Assembly: GCA_903847205.1 (NCBI GenBank)
Contig: CAINDA010000052.1
Span: 62,001 to 126,000 of the forward strand
Length of the DNA: 64,000 bases
Direction: 5' to 3'
Source: an uncultured Bacteroidota bacterium
GTDB taxonomy: Bacteria; Bacteroidota; Bacteroidia; 2-12-FULL-35-15
The notes under the pieces were generated by a model. That model was not told the origin of the DNA and ran no database searches. It saw nothing but the letters and a program-made list of their open reading frames with translations. A program made the position numbers and the translations under genes. Below are positions 11,301-19,753 of this stretch, piece by piece; positions within the stretch are counted from its first letter, which is position 1, and each line of letters starts with the position of its first letter.

Positions 11301-13870
11301 CAGGTACCAGGCCTTATACGTTTACCTATACAATAAATGGCGGTGCTCCATTGTCAGTAACGACTACTATCGGCGACTCGGTGAATGTGCCAGCTCCAAC
11401 ATCAGCAGTAGGGACATTTACTTATGCGTTGGTAAGCATAATGGATGGAAGCTCAACAACCTGCTCCCGTCCGCAAAGCGGCAGTGCTTCAATAGAGGTG
11501 GATCCGCTGCCTACTGCAACAATATGGGGAACAACAACAGTATGCCAGTATAGCACAGCACCTTTAGTAACTTTTGTCGGGCATGGCGGTACGGCACCTT
11601 ATACGTTTGCATATAAAATAAACAATGTACTGCAGCCCATACTTGTTACCATCAGCGGCGACAGCGTTAAACTGCCTGCACCATCAAACATTACAGGTGT
11701 TTATACTTATTCATTGGTAAGCGTTCAGGATGCAAACGCTGCGGCTTGTACACACCCTCAGACAGGGAATGTAATAATAACTGTTAATACAAAACCTAAT
11801 GCGGCTTTCAGCTGTCCCAAAGTATGTAATACCAATGCAACACAATTCAGCGACAGCTCAACAACTGCTCTTGGAACTTTGAGCACCTGGGCCTGGGATT
11901 TCGGCGATGGAAGTGCTTTAAATAATGCACAAAGCCCTTCTCATACCTATGCTGCCGGAGGGCTGCATACTGTTACATTAATTGTAACCAATAGTTTTGC
12001 CTGCACTGATACCATGATACGGACTGCCCAGGTTTATTACAACCCTGTTGTAAGCTTTACTCACAGCAATGTATGTTTAGGGGATACGATGCGTTTCACT
12101 AATACATCTACTGTTCCTTCACCTGCTTCAATTTCAGGTTATTTATGGGTTTTCGGTGATGGCAGCGCAACAAACAATTCAGTGAATCCAATTCATTATT
12201 ATTCTGCTCCGAATACTTTTAATATTACCCTTGTTGCAACAACTGCTGATGGATGTTCCGGAGTAATAAACGCACCCGTAAAAACGTTTGATGCCCCTGT
12301 ATCTGCATTCACGCTTACTAATACCTGTTTATTTGATACCGCGAAATTCATAAACATATCTGTAAACCCGACAATAGTAGATGCATCGGGAGTGATTTCA
12401 AACTGGTCATGGAATTTCGGCGATGGTTCACCTTTAAATACAAGTGTTTTGAGCCCGCAGCATTTATACCATCTGCCTGGGAACTATCCCGTTACCCTGA
12501 TTACTCATTCATCTGATCTGGGATGCCCGGATACGGTGAAGCATACTATTACTGTGTTTCCAATGCCTGCAGCCAAATTTAGTTTTACCAATGTATGTTT
12601 AAACAAGATCATGAATTTTAATGATTCATCAACTGTTTCAGGCGGCAATACAATTACAAACTGGGCCTGGACTTTCGGCGACGGCGGCCCGGTAATAACG
12701 GTTCAGAATCCAAGCTATACCTATCAAAATCCGGGAACCTACGGGGTTACTTTAATTGCCAAGACAAATAACGGCTGTAAGGATACTGTTCAAAAAAGTG
12801 TGGTGGTGCATCCTTTACCGCATATAAATTTCAGCGCACCCAATGCCTGCGACGGAACAAGTATTCAGTATACCAATTTATGCACTATCACGCCCACTGA
12901 TACTATCCATTCCTACAGCTGGAATTTTGGCGATGGCAGCCCGCGGGTGCCAAATCCTAACCCGTCACATTTATATGCCGGCTATGGTTCATACCCTGTA
13001 AAATTAACAGCTGTTTCTAATTTCGGCTGTGTAGATTCTATTACAAAAAACAGTATTGTTAATCCAAACCCCGTTGTAAAATTCGGAGCATCTGATACTG
13101 TCGGCTGTGAGCCGTTTTGTATTGCTTTCCAGGATTTATCAACTAACCCAGTTGACAGCAATGTATTTTGGCAGTGGACTTTCGGCGATTTAAGCGCTGT
13201 AAGCACTTCTCATAACCCGCATCACTGCTATAAAAACGATTCCGTTTTTGCACCCAACTCTTTCAATGTTACACTAACTGTTACTTCCGACAGCGGCTGT
13301 TACTCTCTGAAAACCAAAAATAATTATATAACTGTTTATCCGAAACCTGTTGCCGCCTTCTCTGCTGCACCTAAAACGGAAACAATTATAAACCCGGTAA
13401 TTTCATTTAAGGACGCATCAACCGGAACGAATTTCTGGAACTGGAATTTTGGTGATTCAGATACTTCAACAATTCATAATACACCTCCGCATACGTATAA
13501 AGATACAGGTACATTCAAAATAACTTTAATTGCATCTACAATATATAACTGTACCGATACGGCTTACCAAAGCATTACCATTGAACCAGATTTTGTATTT
13601 TATATTCCAAATTCTTTTTCACCTAATGACGACGGTATAAATGATACCTTCTCCGGCAAGGGTATTTTTATCTTCGATTATGAAATGATGATTTTTGACC
13701 GATGGGGTAATTTGGTTTTTTATTCTGACGACCTTAATAAGCCATGGGACGGCAAAGCCAATTTCGGAAAACAGCCCGCCCAAATGGATGTATATGTTTA
13801 TACTATTAAGCTTACTGATATTTATCATCAGGCACACAGTTATAAAGGAACTGTTACTATAGTTAAATAA
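5330..13870 (+). CDS. giant T9SS type-B multidomain surface protein (about 2846 aa) with seven PKD domains
   Basis: Very large modular secreted protein. The GTG at 5330 is preferred over an upstream TTG at 5288 because it gives a compact signal peptide (KKLLLTYFIFLGYTGWSQ). Residues about 20-1530 hold a long region of DUF11-like/conserved-repeat beta-sandwich modules, with phrases such as VTLPVGVPF and ITNTGQA. Three Ig-like repeats with GY(T/I/A)YSW.P cores follow (about 1540-1780), then four about 93-residue repeats beginning GTT.(L/V)C and containing APYTF.Y.IN (about 1780-2153). Seven consecutive PKD domains with W.FGD cores come next (about 2157-2753), and a CHU_C type B sorting domain ends the protein (about 2754-2846, IPNSFSPNDDGIND, FDRWGNL). 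The architecture is that of surface adhesins exported by the type IX system. No catalytic domain is recognised. It follows two smaller T9SS proteins on the same strand, but the long gaps suggest separate transcription. Confidence 0.86.
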   Translation: MKKLLLTYFIFLGYTGWSQMVTINSTVPAQMTVCGADQTFTVDIYNPSPFIITNDTLKITMPMGIYYTPSSVTGAGDLGYAPFPAPPNTILFLLSSIPTLTSLHITFRASAQCVVLYFIAGGGITKNSMRVNYTAFNPYTNTPVGNFYNTSNTSTYLIRSPYLTISSVTNQTFVGSIGGTFTRCITIVNGGFGELSTFTFTDIHASGIQIVSVDHGVLTYIGATAKVVLGAADFTTVGNHNNLFESGESITICETVHINDCISGTSNLKAFWGCGVNSCQSSISTANVVFPNYVPNLQFTPDNGTIYSPMNSCIGGGNASPQVLKIVNTGLGQATNVQLDIFQATGTGYNCNVGSSMDVASLTMQHGIGGATTPLTPTSTQAACGHALTCLAGAKGRMQLNIPTINSGDTIYIRWNTYSCCYNACTNTGQSYINGWRYKGSYQSICQNNYVIYENWGRVYSNIYGALTPDGSPSTLNNGQTGHFNFLFSNYGNSYTAGPGAYWKFDFTLPPLSCLTYSNIHILSYDGVTVWSPTSITPSGNIVSAVFNGSPPFNLNQGELMIDLTLNCGLCNGIDSLTAVSVKSYYVPNNTCGCQIGISCQSEAFNVNCPSPCPVGLFFNNFDMSRTSYGKPDNEPGGGNGIPDGAGSLNFAKIKTNRAMFGDTITTKFTGITNLDIGHPSLPYLYAVSTISNGSVLSFLDAKLFIYRGGSLFATCTNITPSISTMGADRIFSYDISDSALIFNGCVTAGFDFATFDSLILMPRYKVTTNIGNVTPLNCSSTHQFYLADMAHPTLASHKFKCGNYSGNTTVVGYFYHMEEQGSYDTKSCSTVPLSLNYYLSIGPWDNNNAGGNFFPYEYRNWAHIKNLTAEVPYGYTFVSARFNAVRTAGTLVTSNSGWITVTPSNPNSDTLSFPVEQYYQGYGGSIPLSDDGFDGTLEVTIEPSCTVVPEVYENVKNDETFAPTSFLSGPGSDTTYLTRSDDNIVYDAPVLTLQSPLPSILALTNTVTWDVIISNTSNVSNAVNTWLSAPAITGVTITHMIDLTGGATITPVGGIYPVGAVNAMGTRTLRLTGTYTSCSPDSIIVYSGWNCAAGYPANLASYPCPKKRIALTLTPLMPALIVDPTGPTGTIQLCDTASYTAKGLNVQLGTAFHVVLTATLPTGVAIKPGSSMISYPIINPYFHISDPSQSGNICTWDISAADSLIGVNGLLGILDSALNSFNLKFKVTTSCGYVSGSNISFILKGKATCGADAPENICLAPDLNITGIAVPYAAVIKLSTTYVSPCAGYSTMHVAVHNNGPTSFANTDSITVTLPVGVPFVAGSFIGIHNGPVSGVPKVSSLNGNTYLTWKLPAGVVMGDSTVFNFQYIGNPHELGCGIIFFEAKTYSISIVNCISNGLPCVTNVTSADTTLAVFTYKAYLALSNGSAVSVPHPPGGERVTASYDITNTGQAILTDADSIVQFFYDANADGILNAGDVFLAEDTLIIPKDSTVRFTSTFNVPAGMACSIIAFIDPRVNSCVCDSSQLLMHASLASLGRDSIMCSGQTLTLSYPPVTGYTYSWAPGTSLSSTSIANPVLTALNLTAAPVTTTYVLATTRMTCSSTDTIKITVNPIPISIAGTDITTCSSATPGNIGAPSNPGYIYSWSPAAGLSNPAMSNPTVTLASPDTTAYIITSTAYGCSGLDTVIVTINPIPPSHAGADILSCPSSTPGNLGTANHPGYAYSWTPSAGLSDPAISNPTVSLTAPGTTSYIVTTTAPGCISTDTVIVKVNPSPTGVIAGTTELCAGAAAPNITFTGAAGTAPYTFTYKINGGAALTVRTSGGNSITVPVPTTVPGTFIYKMISVQDSSSTVCSSSLNDSVIVIVDPLPSALVSGTTAVCQGGIPPNITFTGAGGTAPYTFTYTINSGANLTVTTTSGNSVTVAAPTTAAGTFIYDLVSIRDASITTCSNAQSGSAAITVNGLPAAAITGTTAVCLFANSPNIIFAGSAGTRPYTFTYTINGGAPLSVTTTIGDSVNVPAPTSAVGTFTYALVSIMDGSSTTCSRPQSGSASIEVDPLPTATIWGTTTVCQYSTAPLVTFVGHGGTAPYTFAYKINNVLQPILVTISGDSVKLPAPSNITGVYTYSLVSVQDANAAACTHPQTGNVIITVNTKPNAAFSCPKVCNTNATQFSDSSTTALGTLSTWAWDFGDGSALNNAQSPSHTYAAGGLHTVTLIVTNSFACTDTMIRTAQVYYNPVVSFTHSNVCLGDTMRFTNTSTVPSPASISGYLWVFGDGSATNNSVNPIHYYSAPNTFNITLVATTADGCSGVINAPVKTFDAPVSAFTLTNTCLFDTAKFINISVNPTIVDASGVISNWSWNFGDGSPLNTSVLSPQHLYHLPGNYPVTLITHSSDLGCPDTVKHTITVFPMPAAKFSFTNVCLNKIMNFNDSSTVSGGNTITNWAWTFGDGGPVITVQNPSYTYQNPGTYGVTLIAKTNNGCKDTVQKSVVVHPLPHINFSAPNACDGTSIQYTNLCTITPTDTIHSYSWNFGDGSPRVPNPNPSHLYAGYGSYPVKLTAVSNFGCVDSITKNSIVNPNPVVKFGASDTVGCEPFCIAFQDLSTNPVDSNVFWQWTFGDLSAVSTSHNPHHCYKNDSVFAPNSFNVTLTVTSDSGCYSLKTKNNYITVYPKPVAAFSAAPKTETIINPVISFKDASTGTNFWNWNFGDSDTSTIHNTPPHTYKDTGTFKITLIASTIYNCTDTAYQSITIEPDFVFYIPNSFSPNDDGINDTFSGKGIFIFDYEMMIFDRWGNLVFYSDDLNKPWDGKANFGKQPAQMDVYVYTIKLTDIYHQAHSYKGTVTIVK

Positions 13871-14057
13871 AATTGGCGATTTGCAGCCCGCTTTTACTTT
13901 TTCTGCACTAAGATTTTTCGCATCAGCCTATTCCAAATCTCATCCCCTATTATTATATAGTAGATCAGCAAAACCCAAAAAAATCAGCAAGGGCAGTAAA
14001 CCAGCATTCCCGGTGCTGTGCTCCTGCATTACTTCAGAACTGTATCCATCAATAATG

Positions 14058-14225
14058 CAATGTTCTTCAACATGGAAGCATTGTTCTGAAGCATAGAGCC
14101 AATGTTCTTCAACACGAGGGCAATGTTCATCAACATGGAGGCAATGTTCTGCAGCATGAAGGCATTGTTCTGCAGCATTGAGCCAATGTTTACCAACATG
14201 AGGTCAATGTTCATCAACATGGAGC
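14058..14225. repeat. minisatellite of eight 21-bp units
   Basis: Eight contiguous units of exactly 21 bp run from 14058 to 14225 with the consensus CAATGTTCWTCAACATGGAG plus one variable base. A ninth partial unit starts at 14226 and forms the left arm of a hairpin. Because 21 is a multiple of three, the array stays open on both strands for more than 200 bp and would encode heptapeptide repeats (minus strand SMLxNIx; plus strand MFxNMxx). No initiation signal or known domain supports translation. The array lies about 190 bp downstream of a T9SS gene. Confidence 0.9.
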
Positions 14226-14264
14226 CAATGTTCTTCAACATTATTACATTGTTGAAGAACATTG
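14226..14264. terminator. perfect 15-bp hairpin ending the minisatellite
   Basis: The left arm CAATGTTCTTCAACA (14226-14240) is exactly complementary to TGTTGAAGAACATTG (14250-14264), with a 9-nt loop. The arms are made of minisatellite unit sequence, so the last unit is present once forward and once inverted. It could act as a transcription terminator or mRNA 3' stabiliser for the giant gene upstream, but there is no T-tract. Calling it a terminator is inference. Confidence 0.45.
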
Positions 14265-14652
14265 CTGTTTTGATGCTCAAATCAATATATTATCTGATTG
14301 TTTTCTCGGTTATGATAGAAGGTTTCTTATAACAGAACAGGTATTTTATATGTTTCCCTTTCGGAAACAATACTATGGGAAATGTTTCTGTTATTATTTT
14401 AGAATAAATTAACGCATCATTAGTGAATCAAAAAAAATAATTAATCATACATACAATAAAAATAAACAGCCTTTCCTTTTGATAGAAATAAATAAAATAA
14501 AAACGTTCTAAAAATTTCAACTGTATGATTACACTCTTAAAACGTAAAAAAACAATTAATTTATTACTAACCTGCAACGGATAGCTTTTGTTCGAAAGAG
14601 CATCCGAAATGTAAAACAACAAAACTTTTCGCTGCTCTAAAAAACAAAAGAA
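14265..14652. other. AT-rich intergenic region
   Basis: No gene, RNA or clear promoter is seen in this 388-bp stretch. It contains only a small hairpin, GTTTCC-5 nt-GGAAAC, at 14352-14368. Confidence 0.3.
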
Positions 14653-14985
14653 ATGAAAAAGTTAATTAAATATGATTTCAGCCGCTATAGCGTGCTCGAA
14701 TTATTTGCTCTGGTTCTCAGAGTTATTAAAAACATCCTTAACAATCCCGATTTCGTAAATGTCCAAGCCGAAATTGCACCTCTTCAACTGGCGGCAAACG
14801 ACATGAAAGATGCCGACTCCGATGCACTTAACACGGGTCCTCAGCAAACGGAGTTAATTGCTAATAAGCGGGCTATTCTTAATACCCTCTTTGTTCAAAT
14901 GGCTGAAGACTGCGAAACCGAATGCGCCGGTGACCGCGTAAAAGCGCTTGGTTCAGGCTTTGATGTATCAAAAGCTACCTCCTAA
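14653..14985 (+). CDS. small hypothetical protein (110 aa), probable N-terminal half of a split Fn3 protein
   Basis: A 110-residue protein beginning MKKLIKYDFSRYSVLELFAL. The first 30 residues are helix-forming and amphipathic rather than a signal peptide, and the rest is Ala/Asp/Glu-rich and probably helical. From memory of the family, single proteins of about 200 residues in Bacteroidota start with a domain like this and end with a fibronectin type III domain. Here the stop at 14983-14985 is followed 8 nt later by the start of a separate Fn3 gene. Both genes sit upstream of a strong terminator and look co-transcribed. The molecular function is unknown. Confidence 0.6.
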   Translation: MKKLIKYDFSRYSVLELFALVLRVIKNILNNPDFVNVQAEIAPLQLAANDMKDADSDALNTGPQQTELIANKRAILNTLFVQMAEDCETECAGDRVKALGSGFDVSKATS

Positions 14986-14993
14986 AAAAAGTA

Positions 14994-15275
14994 ATGCCTC
15001 TTAAGGTTATGAACGTTGAAGCAGCCACCAATGGCGGAGTGGGTATGGTTGATGTAAGCTGGACTGCTGAAGCAAACAGGATTATCTACCTTGTTGAAGT
15101 TGCCCTTGTTACAAACGGAGTTGCCGGTGTGTTTACCAATAGAGCTTTTACTTCAAAAATTAAATGTACCGTACCTAATCTTAACCCAGGTTCAACCTGC
15201 CAGTTCAGAGTTATTTCAATTAATAACCTTGGACTAAGCGATGCAAGCGACGTTGCTACTGCAATAAGTTTGTAA
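14994..15275 (+). CDS. fibronectin type III domain protein (93 aa)
   Basis: A single Fn3-like beta-sandwich fills the whole 93 residues. It shows the typical VDVSWTAE strand, a central Y/F.VE strand, the LNPGSTCQFRV strand-turn and the closing ASDVATAI strand. There is no signal peptide, so the product alone would stay in the cytoplasm or be exported by an unrecognised route. The ATG follows the previous stop by 8 nt, and the frame is shifted relative to it across a run of seven A at 14984-14990. Two readings are possible: a translationally coupled gene pair, or one ancestral gene split by an indel. Confidence 0.65.
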   Translation: MPLKVMNVEAATNGGVGMVDVSWTAEANRIIYLVEVALVTNGVAGVFTNRAFTSKIKCTVPNLNPGSTCQFRVISINNLGLSDASDVATAISL

Positions 15276-15296
15276 TTGCGTTGTGTTTTAGAAATT

Positions 15297-15335
15297 AATC
15301 AGAGCTGCAGAATTTTTGCAGCTCTGATTTTTTTT
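15297..15335 (+). terminator. strong rho-independent terminator
   Basis: The stem AATCAGAGCTGCA (15297-15309) pairs perfectly with TGCAGCTCTGATT (15317-15329) around a 7-nt loop and is followed by a run of T to 15335. It lies directly after the Fn3 gene and should end the two-gene transcript. Confidence 0.9.
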
Positions 15336-15731
15336 GTTTAAGATGCCAGCGAGGAGTTTATGACATAGTATGATAGCAGAAACATTCAATACAGATTATT
15401 CAGAGTATTCGAAATCCAAAAAGCAATTTCAAGGGTTATAATTATAAGGTATATTTGTAAAAAAACAGAATTACTAAAGCTAGTTGGAATATTTGACTAT
15501 CGATTTTGCTAAGTGTAATGTGTTGCGAAGCGATGGTAATTCATGTCTAAGCAATTACAAAAAGGGGAAATGAATTTTCCGTTTTCCACAATTTCAATTT
15601 TTGCTATCACCATTTTGATCTATTACAAAGTTTATGTTTAGTGCAGTTCAATTGAGGCTATTGAAATCACTAAATTATAAAACCATTAAAAAATAAAATT
15701 TCGAAATTTATTTTTTTCGGCAAAACTGGCT
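15336..15731. other. AT-rich intergenic region
   Basis: No gene is seen in this 396-bp stretch. TATATTTG at 15450-15457 matches the Bacteroidota -7 element but lacks a convincing -33 partner. Confidence 0.3.
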
Positions 15732-18700
15732 ATGAAAATAAATTGCACCTTTCCATTTCTACTCTTTTTTCTTTCCATCTTCTTGGGGAACGATTATTTA
15801 TTGGGACAAACCTCCTATTGGATGCAGAGAGCTGGGGGATCAACTCCAGATGAAGGATATGATATTTCTATTGACGCAAATGGAAATACTTACACAACAG
15901 GATACTTTACCAGTTCTGCCACTTTTGGAACAACTACTCTCAATTCTTCAGGAACTGAAGATATATTCGTTACAAAAATTGATTCTCTTGGACATTATAA
16001 ATGGGCAATAAAAGGAGGAGGCACTGGCTCAGACAGGGGGCTGTCAATTAAAACCGATGCAATAGGCAATAGTTATATTACTGGATATTATTATGGAACA
16101 GCAGCTTTTAGCAGCCAAACTATTACATCTGCAGGGTTGCAAGATTTATTTATAGCTAAGTACGATAATGCCGGTATTTTGCAATGGGTAAAAAGCGCCG
16201 GAGGAAGCAATGCAGATATTGGATTTGGAATAAATGTCGATAATTTAGGTAATGTGGTAGTTACAGGTGAATTCAAAGGGACCGCAAATTTCGGAAGTTT
16301 CTCCCTTACAAGCATGAATAACTCTATTGATGTTTTTACTACAAAGCTCGATGCAAATGGAAATTTTTTGTGGGCGAAAAAAGGCTCTGCTATTTTCACA
16401 GACCGGGGCTTAGATCTTGCTTGTGATGCAACAGGAAATATATATGTAACAGGGCAGTTCACAGATACCATAACTTTTGATCAAGCACATAATAACAGTT
16501 TGTATAATGCTGTTTTTCTTATAAAATACAACAGCAATGGTCAGGAGCAGTGGTTTAGAAAAATTGGGGGAGGCACCATGAATATTGCAAATGGAATTGT
16601 AATTGATGCAGGTTCAAATATCTATTTAACAGGTGATTTTACTGGAAATCTTATTTTTTTCGGCACCCCAAATACAACTCTTACAAATGCATATTCAAAC
16701 AAAATATTTATCTCTAAATATGATAGCGGAGGCAATTTACAATGGGCGAAGGCTGATGGTTCTTCCAATGATCTTAGTTCAAAAAACATCACGCTGGATG
16801 CTTTCGGCAATACTTATATTGTCGGTAATTTTAAATGCCGCTTAAATCAATATGCTGACCAATATGGACAAGGAACTTTTAACAGCGTTGGTTTTTGGGA
16901 CATTTTTGTTACGAAATACAATACTGCCGGGATATGGCAGTGGAGCCGGCAATGTGGGAGCAAACAAGATGATTATGGAGCAGGCATTGCGGTCAATAAT
17001 TCAGGAGTGATTCATATTACAGGTAGTTTTGCCGAAAATTTGAAGTTCCCGGTGCCGGCTAATTTTATTGGTTATAATACATATTCAATTTCCAATTCTG
17101 GCACATACTGCAACGATAATAATTATTACAACTATAACTATATTCCAACCGCTGGAAATTCTGATATTTTGATTGCGAAAATTTTTGATCCCGCAAGAGC
17201 GCCTTATGATTATTATAACCGGAGCGGAACTGTTTGCAGCAGACCATATGAAGGAGTTTATTGTCCCGACTCGGTTTCCCTTTGCGGGCCAGGTTATATT
17301 TATGAAAATTCCAATACCACAGGTGCAGGTCCTGATTTTACTTACCACTGGTCAACTGGAGGAACAGGCAATTCAATTTATATCAATACAAATGGTATTT
17401 ATTCTGTAACACAAACGTCAGCTGACGGATGTTTTGTTAGCAGCGATACTTCCTTCGTTACCATACATCCAATTCCGGCTATTCCAACAATTTCTGATAA
17501 TCATAACTTTAATACAAATGCGGTAAATACTGTTCAAATAATTTTATGCAATGATTCCGCTTTGCTTACCGGAGGGAACTTTGGCGCTAATTCTTATACA
17601 TGGAGCGGACCAAATGGGACAAGCAACGCAGCAACCCGCTGGGCGACTATCTCTGGAACTTATTCTTTTAATGTAACAAACAGCTTCGGCTGTACAAATT
17701 CAAATTCTGTATTGGTTACTATTGACAATTTATTACCTCCAATAATTCCTAAAATGATTTGTTTGGAAGATAGTGACAATAATGATTCTATTTCAATATG
17801 CAGAGGGGGCCATTTCACTATGTACGTATATGATAGTATTTCCAATCCATCTGCTGATGGTTCATGTATTCCAAATGCAAGTTATGTTTTGTCAGCTATA
17901 CCCTCGGCCTCAATAGCCATATATAATTCTAATTGCCAGCCTTATTTTATCCCTTCTCAATCTGGAATTTATCAAATCAGAATACAGATTACAAGACAGA
18001 ATAATTGTGGAATTGACACAATTATGATAAATAAATTTATTTATGTTGAATTGCTTCCTCTCCCATTTGATACTGCTTGGATTACAGGGAATACAGTAAT
18101 TTGCCCAGGGGATTCCACCGTTTTAATAGCACATGGTACAAATCCTATATGGCAGCTAAGTGGCAGCACTAATGATAGTTTATGGGTAAGTCAGCAAGGG
18201 TCGTATCAGCTGATTTCAACTATAACAAATTCTTTCGGTTGTTCTAAAACAGTGTATGCTTCAGTTTATATTACTTCTCTTCCACAACCTATAATTACAA
18301 TGAATCCTGCAAATGGATTGATCTGTCCGAATGATTCTGTTCAATTGTTTTGTAATGGGAGTGGAACATTTTTATGGCAAGGCCCAACAGGGATGATTGC
18401 AGGAAGTGCTTCAACAGTATTTGTAAATATTCCAGGTAATTATTATTGCATTCGAACTGATTCCACTGGTTGTACCTTACTTTCAAATACGTTATTGATT
18501 AAACAATACGCAACACCTTATATATATGCCACACCGAGTACGCTTTTATGTGCTGGAGGTTCTGTTACTATTTCTGTTGTAACAAACATTGGTAGTAGTA
18601 TTCAATGGCAGGCTCCATTCAATGGAAGCAGTGCCGTACAACAAATTATTACTTCTCCTGGAATTTACACTTGTACAGTTACCTCTTGTGGAATTCAAAC

Positions 18701-19481
18701 ATTGGTAAACATTACAATCACTGCATCAAATACAATATCACAAATAATCGCATCTGGCCCTTTAACTTTTTGTTCCGGCGATTCAGTAGTTTTAAATGCG
18801 AATAGTGGAATGGTAAATTATATATGGCAGCCGGGGGGATTTACTCAGCCCTCAGTTGTATTATATCAATCTGGAACCTATACGCTTACCACTACTGATA
18901 CAAATGGGTGTAGTAAGAATTCATCACCAGTAATTGTTAATGTAACTCCAAATAATACTTCTCCCCCAAGTATAAAAGATACTACAATTTGTCCAGGAGA
19001 TTTTGCAACTCTTATTTCATCAGAAGCAGGAAAAACATTTTGGTTCAATCTTCCCAATAGCGACACACCTTTCGATAGTGGCTCGGTTTTTATTACACCT
19101 AATTTGTCCACAACAACAACATATTACGTTTTGTCGCAAAAATTAAATTGCAGAAGCTCAAAAGCATCAGTAACAGTTACAATTGAAAACTGCGAGGGTA
19201 TAACTGTGCCCAATGTTTTTTCACCAAACGGAGATGGAATAAATGATTTATTTTTCTTTTCAATAAAAGATGCAGAGTGTTTTGACTGCAAAATTTATGA
19301 TCGCTGGGGTACTTTAATTTTTGAATGGGGAGATGCTGATGCCGGATGGAATGGAGCAGAAAATCATACTGACAAAAAGGCTTCCGACGGGGTATATTAT
19401 TTTATTCTTAGCTATTGTGATTTTAATAATATTCAAAAAAAACAGACTGGCTTTATTCAATTATTAAGAAATTTAAAATAG
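15732..19481 (+). CDS. T9SS type-B secreted protein with SBBP beta-propeller repeats
   Basis: A 1249-residue secreted protein. It has a signal peptide (about 1-25, ending LLGQ) and then about seven to eight SBBP-type repeats (about 30-450) with the recurring pattern D..GN.Y.TG.F..T..F and FVTKYNTAG.W.W. These repeats resemble the blades of a beta-propeller. The middle (about 500-1150) holds several Ig-like domains with motifs such as YTWSGPNG and ICPGDS.V. A CHU_C type B sorting domain ends the protein (about 1156-1249, PNVFSPNGDGIND, YDRWGTLIFEW). The protein should be exported by the type IX system. Such SBBP/CHU_C proteins are common in Bacteroidota and their binding partners are mostly unknown. 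Confidence 0.87.
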   Translation: MKINCTFPFLLFFLSIFLGNDYLLGQTSYWMQRAGGSTPDEGYDISIDANGNTYTTGYFTSSATFGTTTLNSSGTEDIFVTKIDSLGHYKWAIKGGGTGSDRGLSIKTDAIGNSYITGYYYGTAAFSSQTITSAGLQDLFIAKYDNAGILQWVKSAGGSNADIGFGINVDNLGNVVVTGEFKGTANFGSFSLTSMNNSIDVFTTKLDANGNFLWAKKGSAIFTDRGLDLACDATGNIYVTGQFTDTITFDQAHNNSLYNAVFLIKYNSNGQEQWFRKIGGGTMNIANGIVIDAGSNIYLTGDFTGNLIFFGTPNTTLTNAYSNKIFISKYDSGGNLQWAKADGSSNDLSSKNITLDAFGNTYIVGNFKCRLNQYADQYGQGTFNSVGFWDIFVTKYNTAGIWQWSRQCGSKQDDYGAGIAVNNSGVIHITGSFAENLKFPVPANFIGYNTYSISNSGTYCNDNNYYNYNYIPTAGNSDILIAKIFDPARAPYDYYNRSGTVCSRPYEGVYCPDSVSLCGPGYIYENSNTTGAGPDFTYHWSTGGTGNSIYINTNGIYSVTQTSADGCFVSSDTSFVTIHPIPAIPTISDNHNFNTNAVNTVQIILCNDSALLTGGNFGANSYTWSGPNGTSNAATRWATISGTYSFNVTNSFGCTNSNSVLVTIDNLLPPIIPKMICLEDSDNNDSISICRGGHFTMYVYDSISNPSADGSCIPNASYVLSAIPSASIAIYNSNCQPYFIPSQSGIYQIRIQITRQNNCGIDTIMINKFIYVELLPLPFDTAWITGNTVICPGDSTVLIAHGTNPIWQLSGSTNDSLWVSQQGSYQLISTITNSFGCSKTVYASVYITSLPQPIITMNPANGLICPNDSVQLFCNGSGTFLWQGPTGMIAGSASTVFVNIPGNYYCIRTDSTGCTLLSNTLLIKQYATPYIYATPSTLLCAGGSVTISVVTNIGSSIQWQAPFNGSSAVQQIITSPGIYTCTVTSCGIQTLVNITITASNTISQIIASGPLTFCSGDSVVLNANSGMVNYIWQPGGFTQPSVVLYQSGTYTLTTTDTNGCSKNSSPVIVNVTPNNTSPPSIKDTTICPGDFATLISSEAGKTFWFNLPNSDTPFDSGSVFITPNLSTTTTYYVLSQKLNCRSSKASVTVTIENCEGITVPNVFSPNGDGINDLFFFSIKDAECFDCKIYDRWGTLIFEWGDADAGWNGAENHTDKKASDGVYYFILSYCDFNNIQKKQTGFIQLLRNLK

Positions 19482-19753
19482 TATATAATTTCTTCGTTAG
19501 GTTTACAGCTGTTTATGCCGAATAAGGAACGATAATTTTTTACACTTTTCAATACCTTTAAAAGTGGCTGTTTTATTGACTTTCATTTTTCACAAAAACA
19601 AGAATCCCTTATTCTGTATACTCTCTACATACATTAAAACCTATTTTCGCGAAGAAAAATTGAATTGAAAGAAAGTGAAGCTGTCACCCAAAACAGCAAT
19701 CTATCTAAACGCCTTATCCATTACCCTGACGAATGCCCCCGCCTCAGTAAAAC

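Noticed and set aside
14058-14225. CRISPR array
   Set aside because: Units are contiguous 21-mers without unique spacers, and no cas genes are near.
14029-14332. Protein-coding genes across the first 21-bp array on either strand
   Set aside because: Both strands are open only because the unit length is a multiple of three. No start signal, domain or codon bias separates one strand from the other, so it is listed as a repeat.
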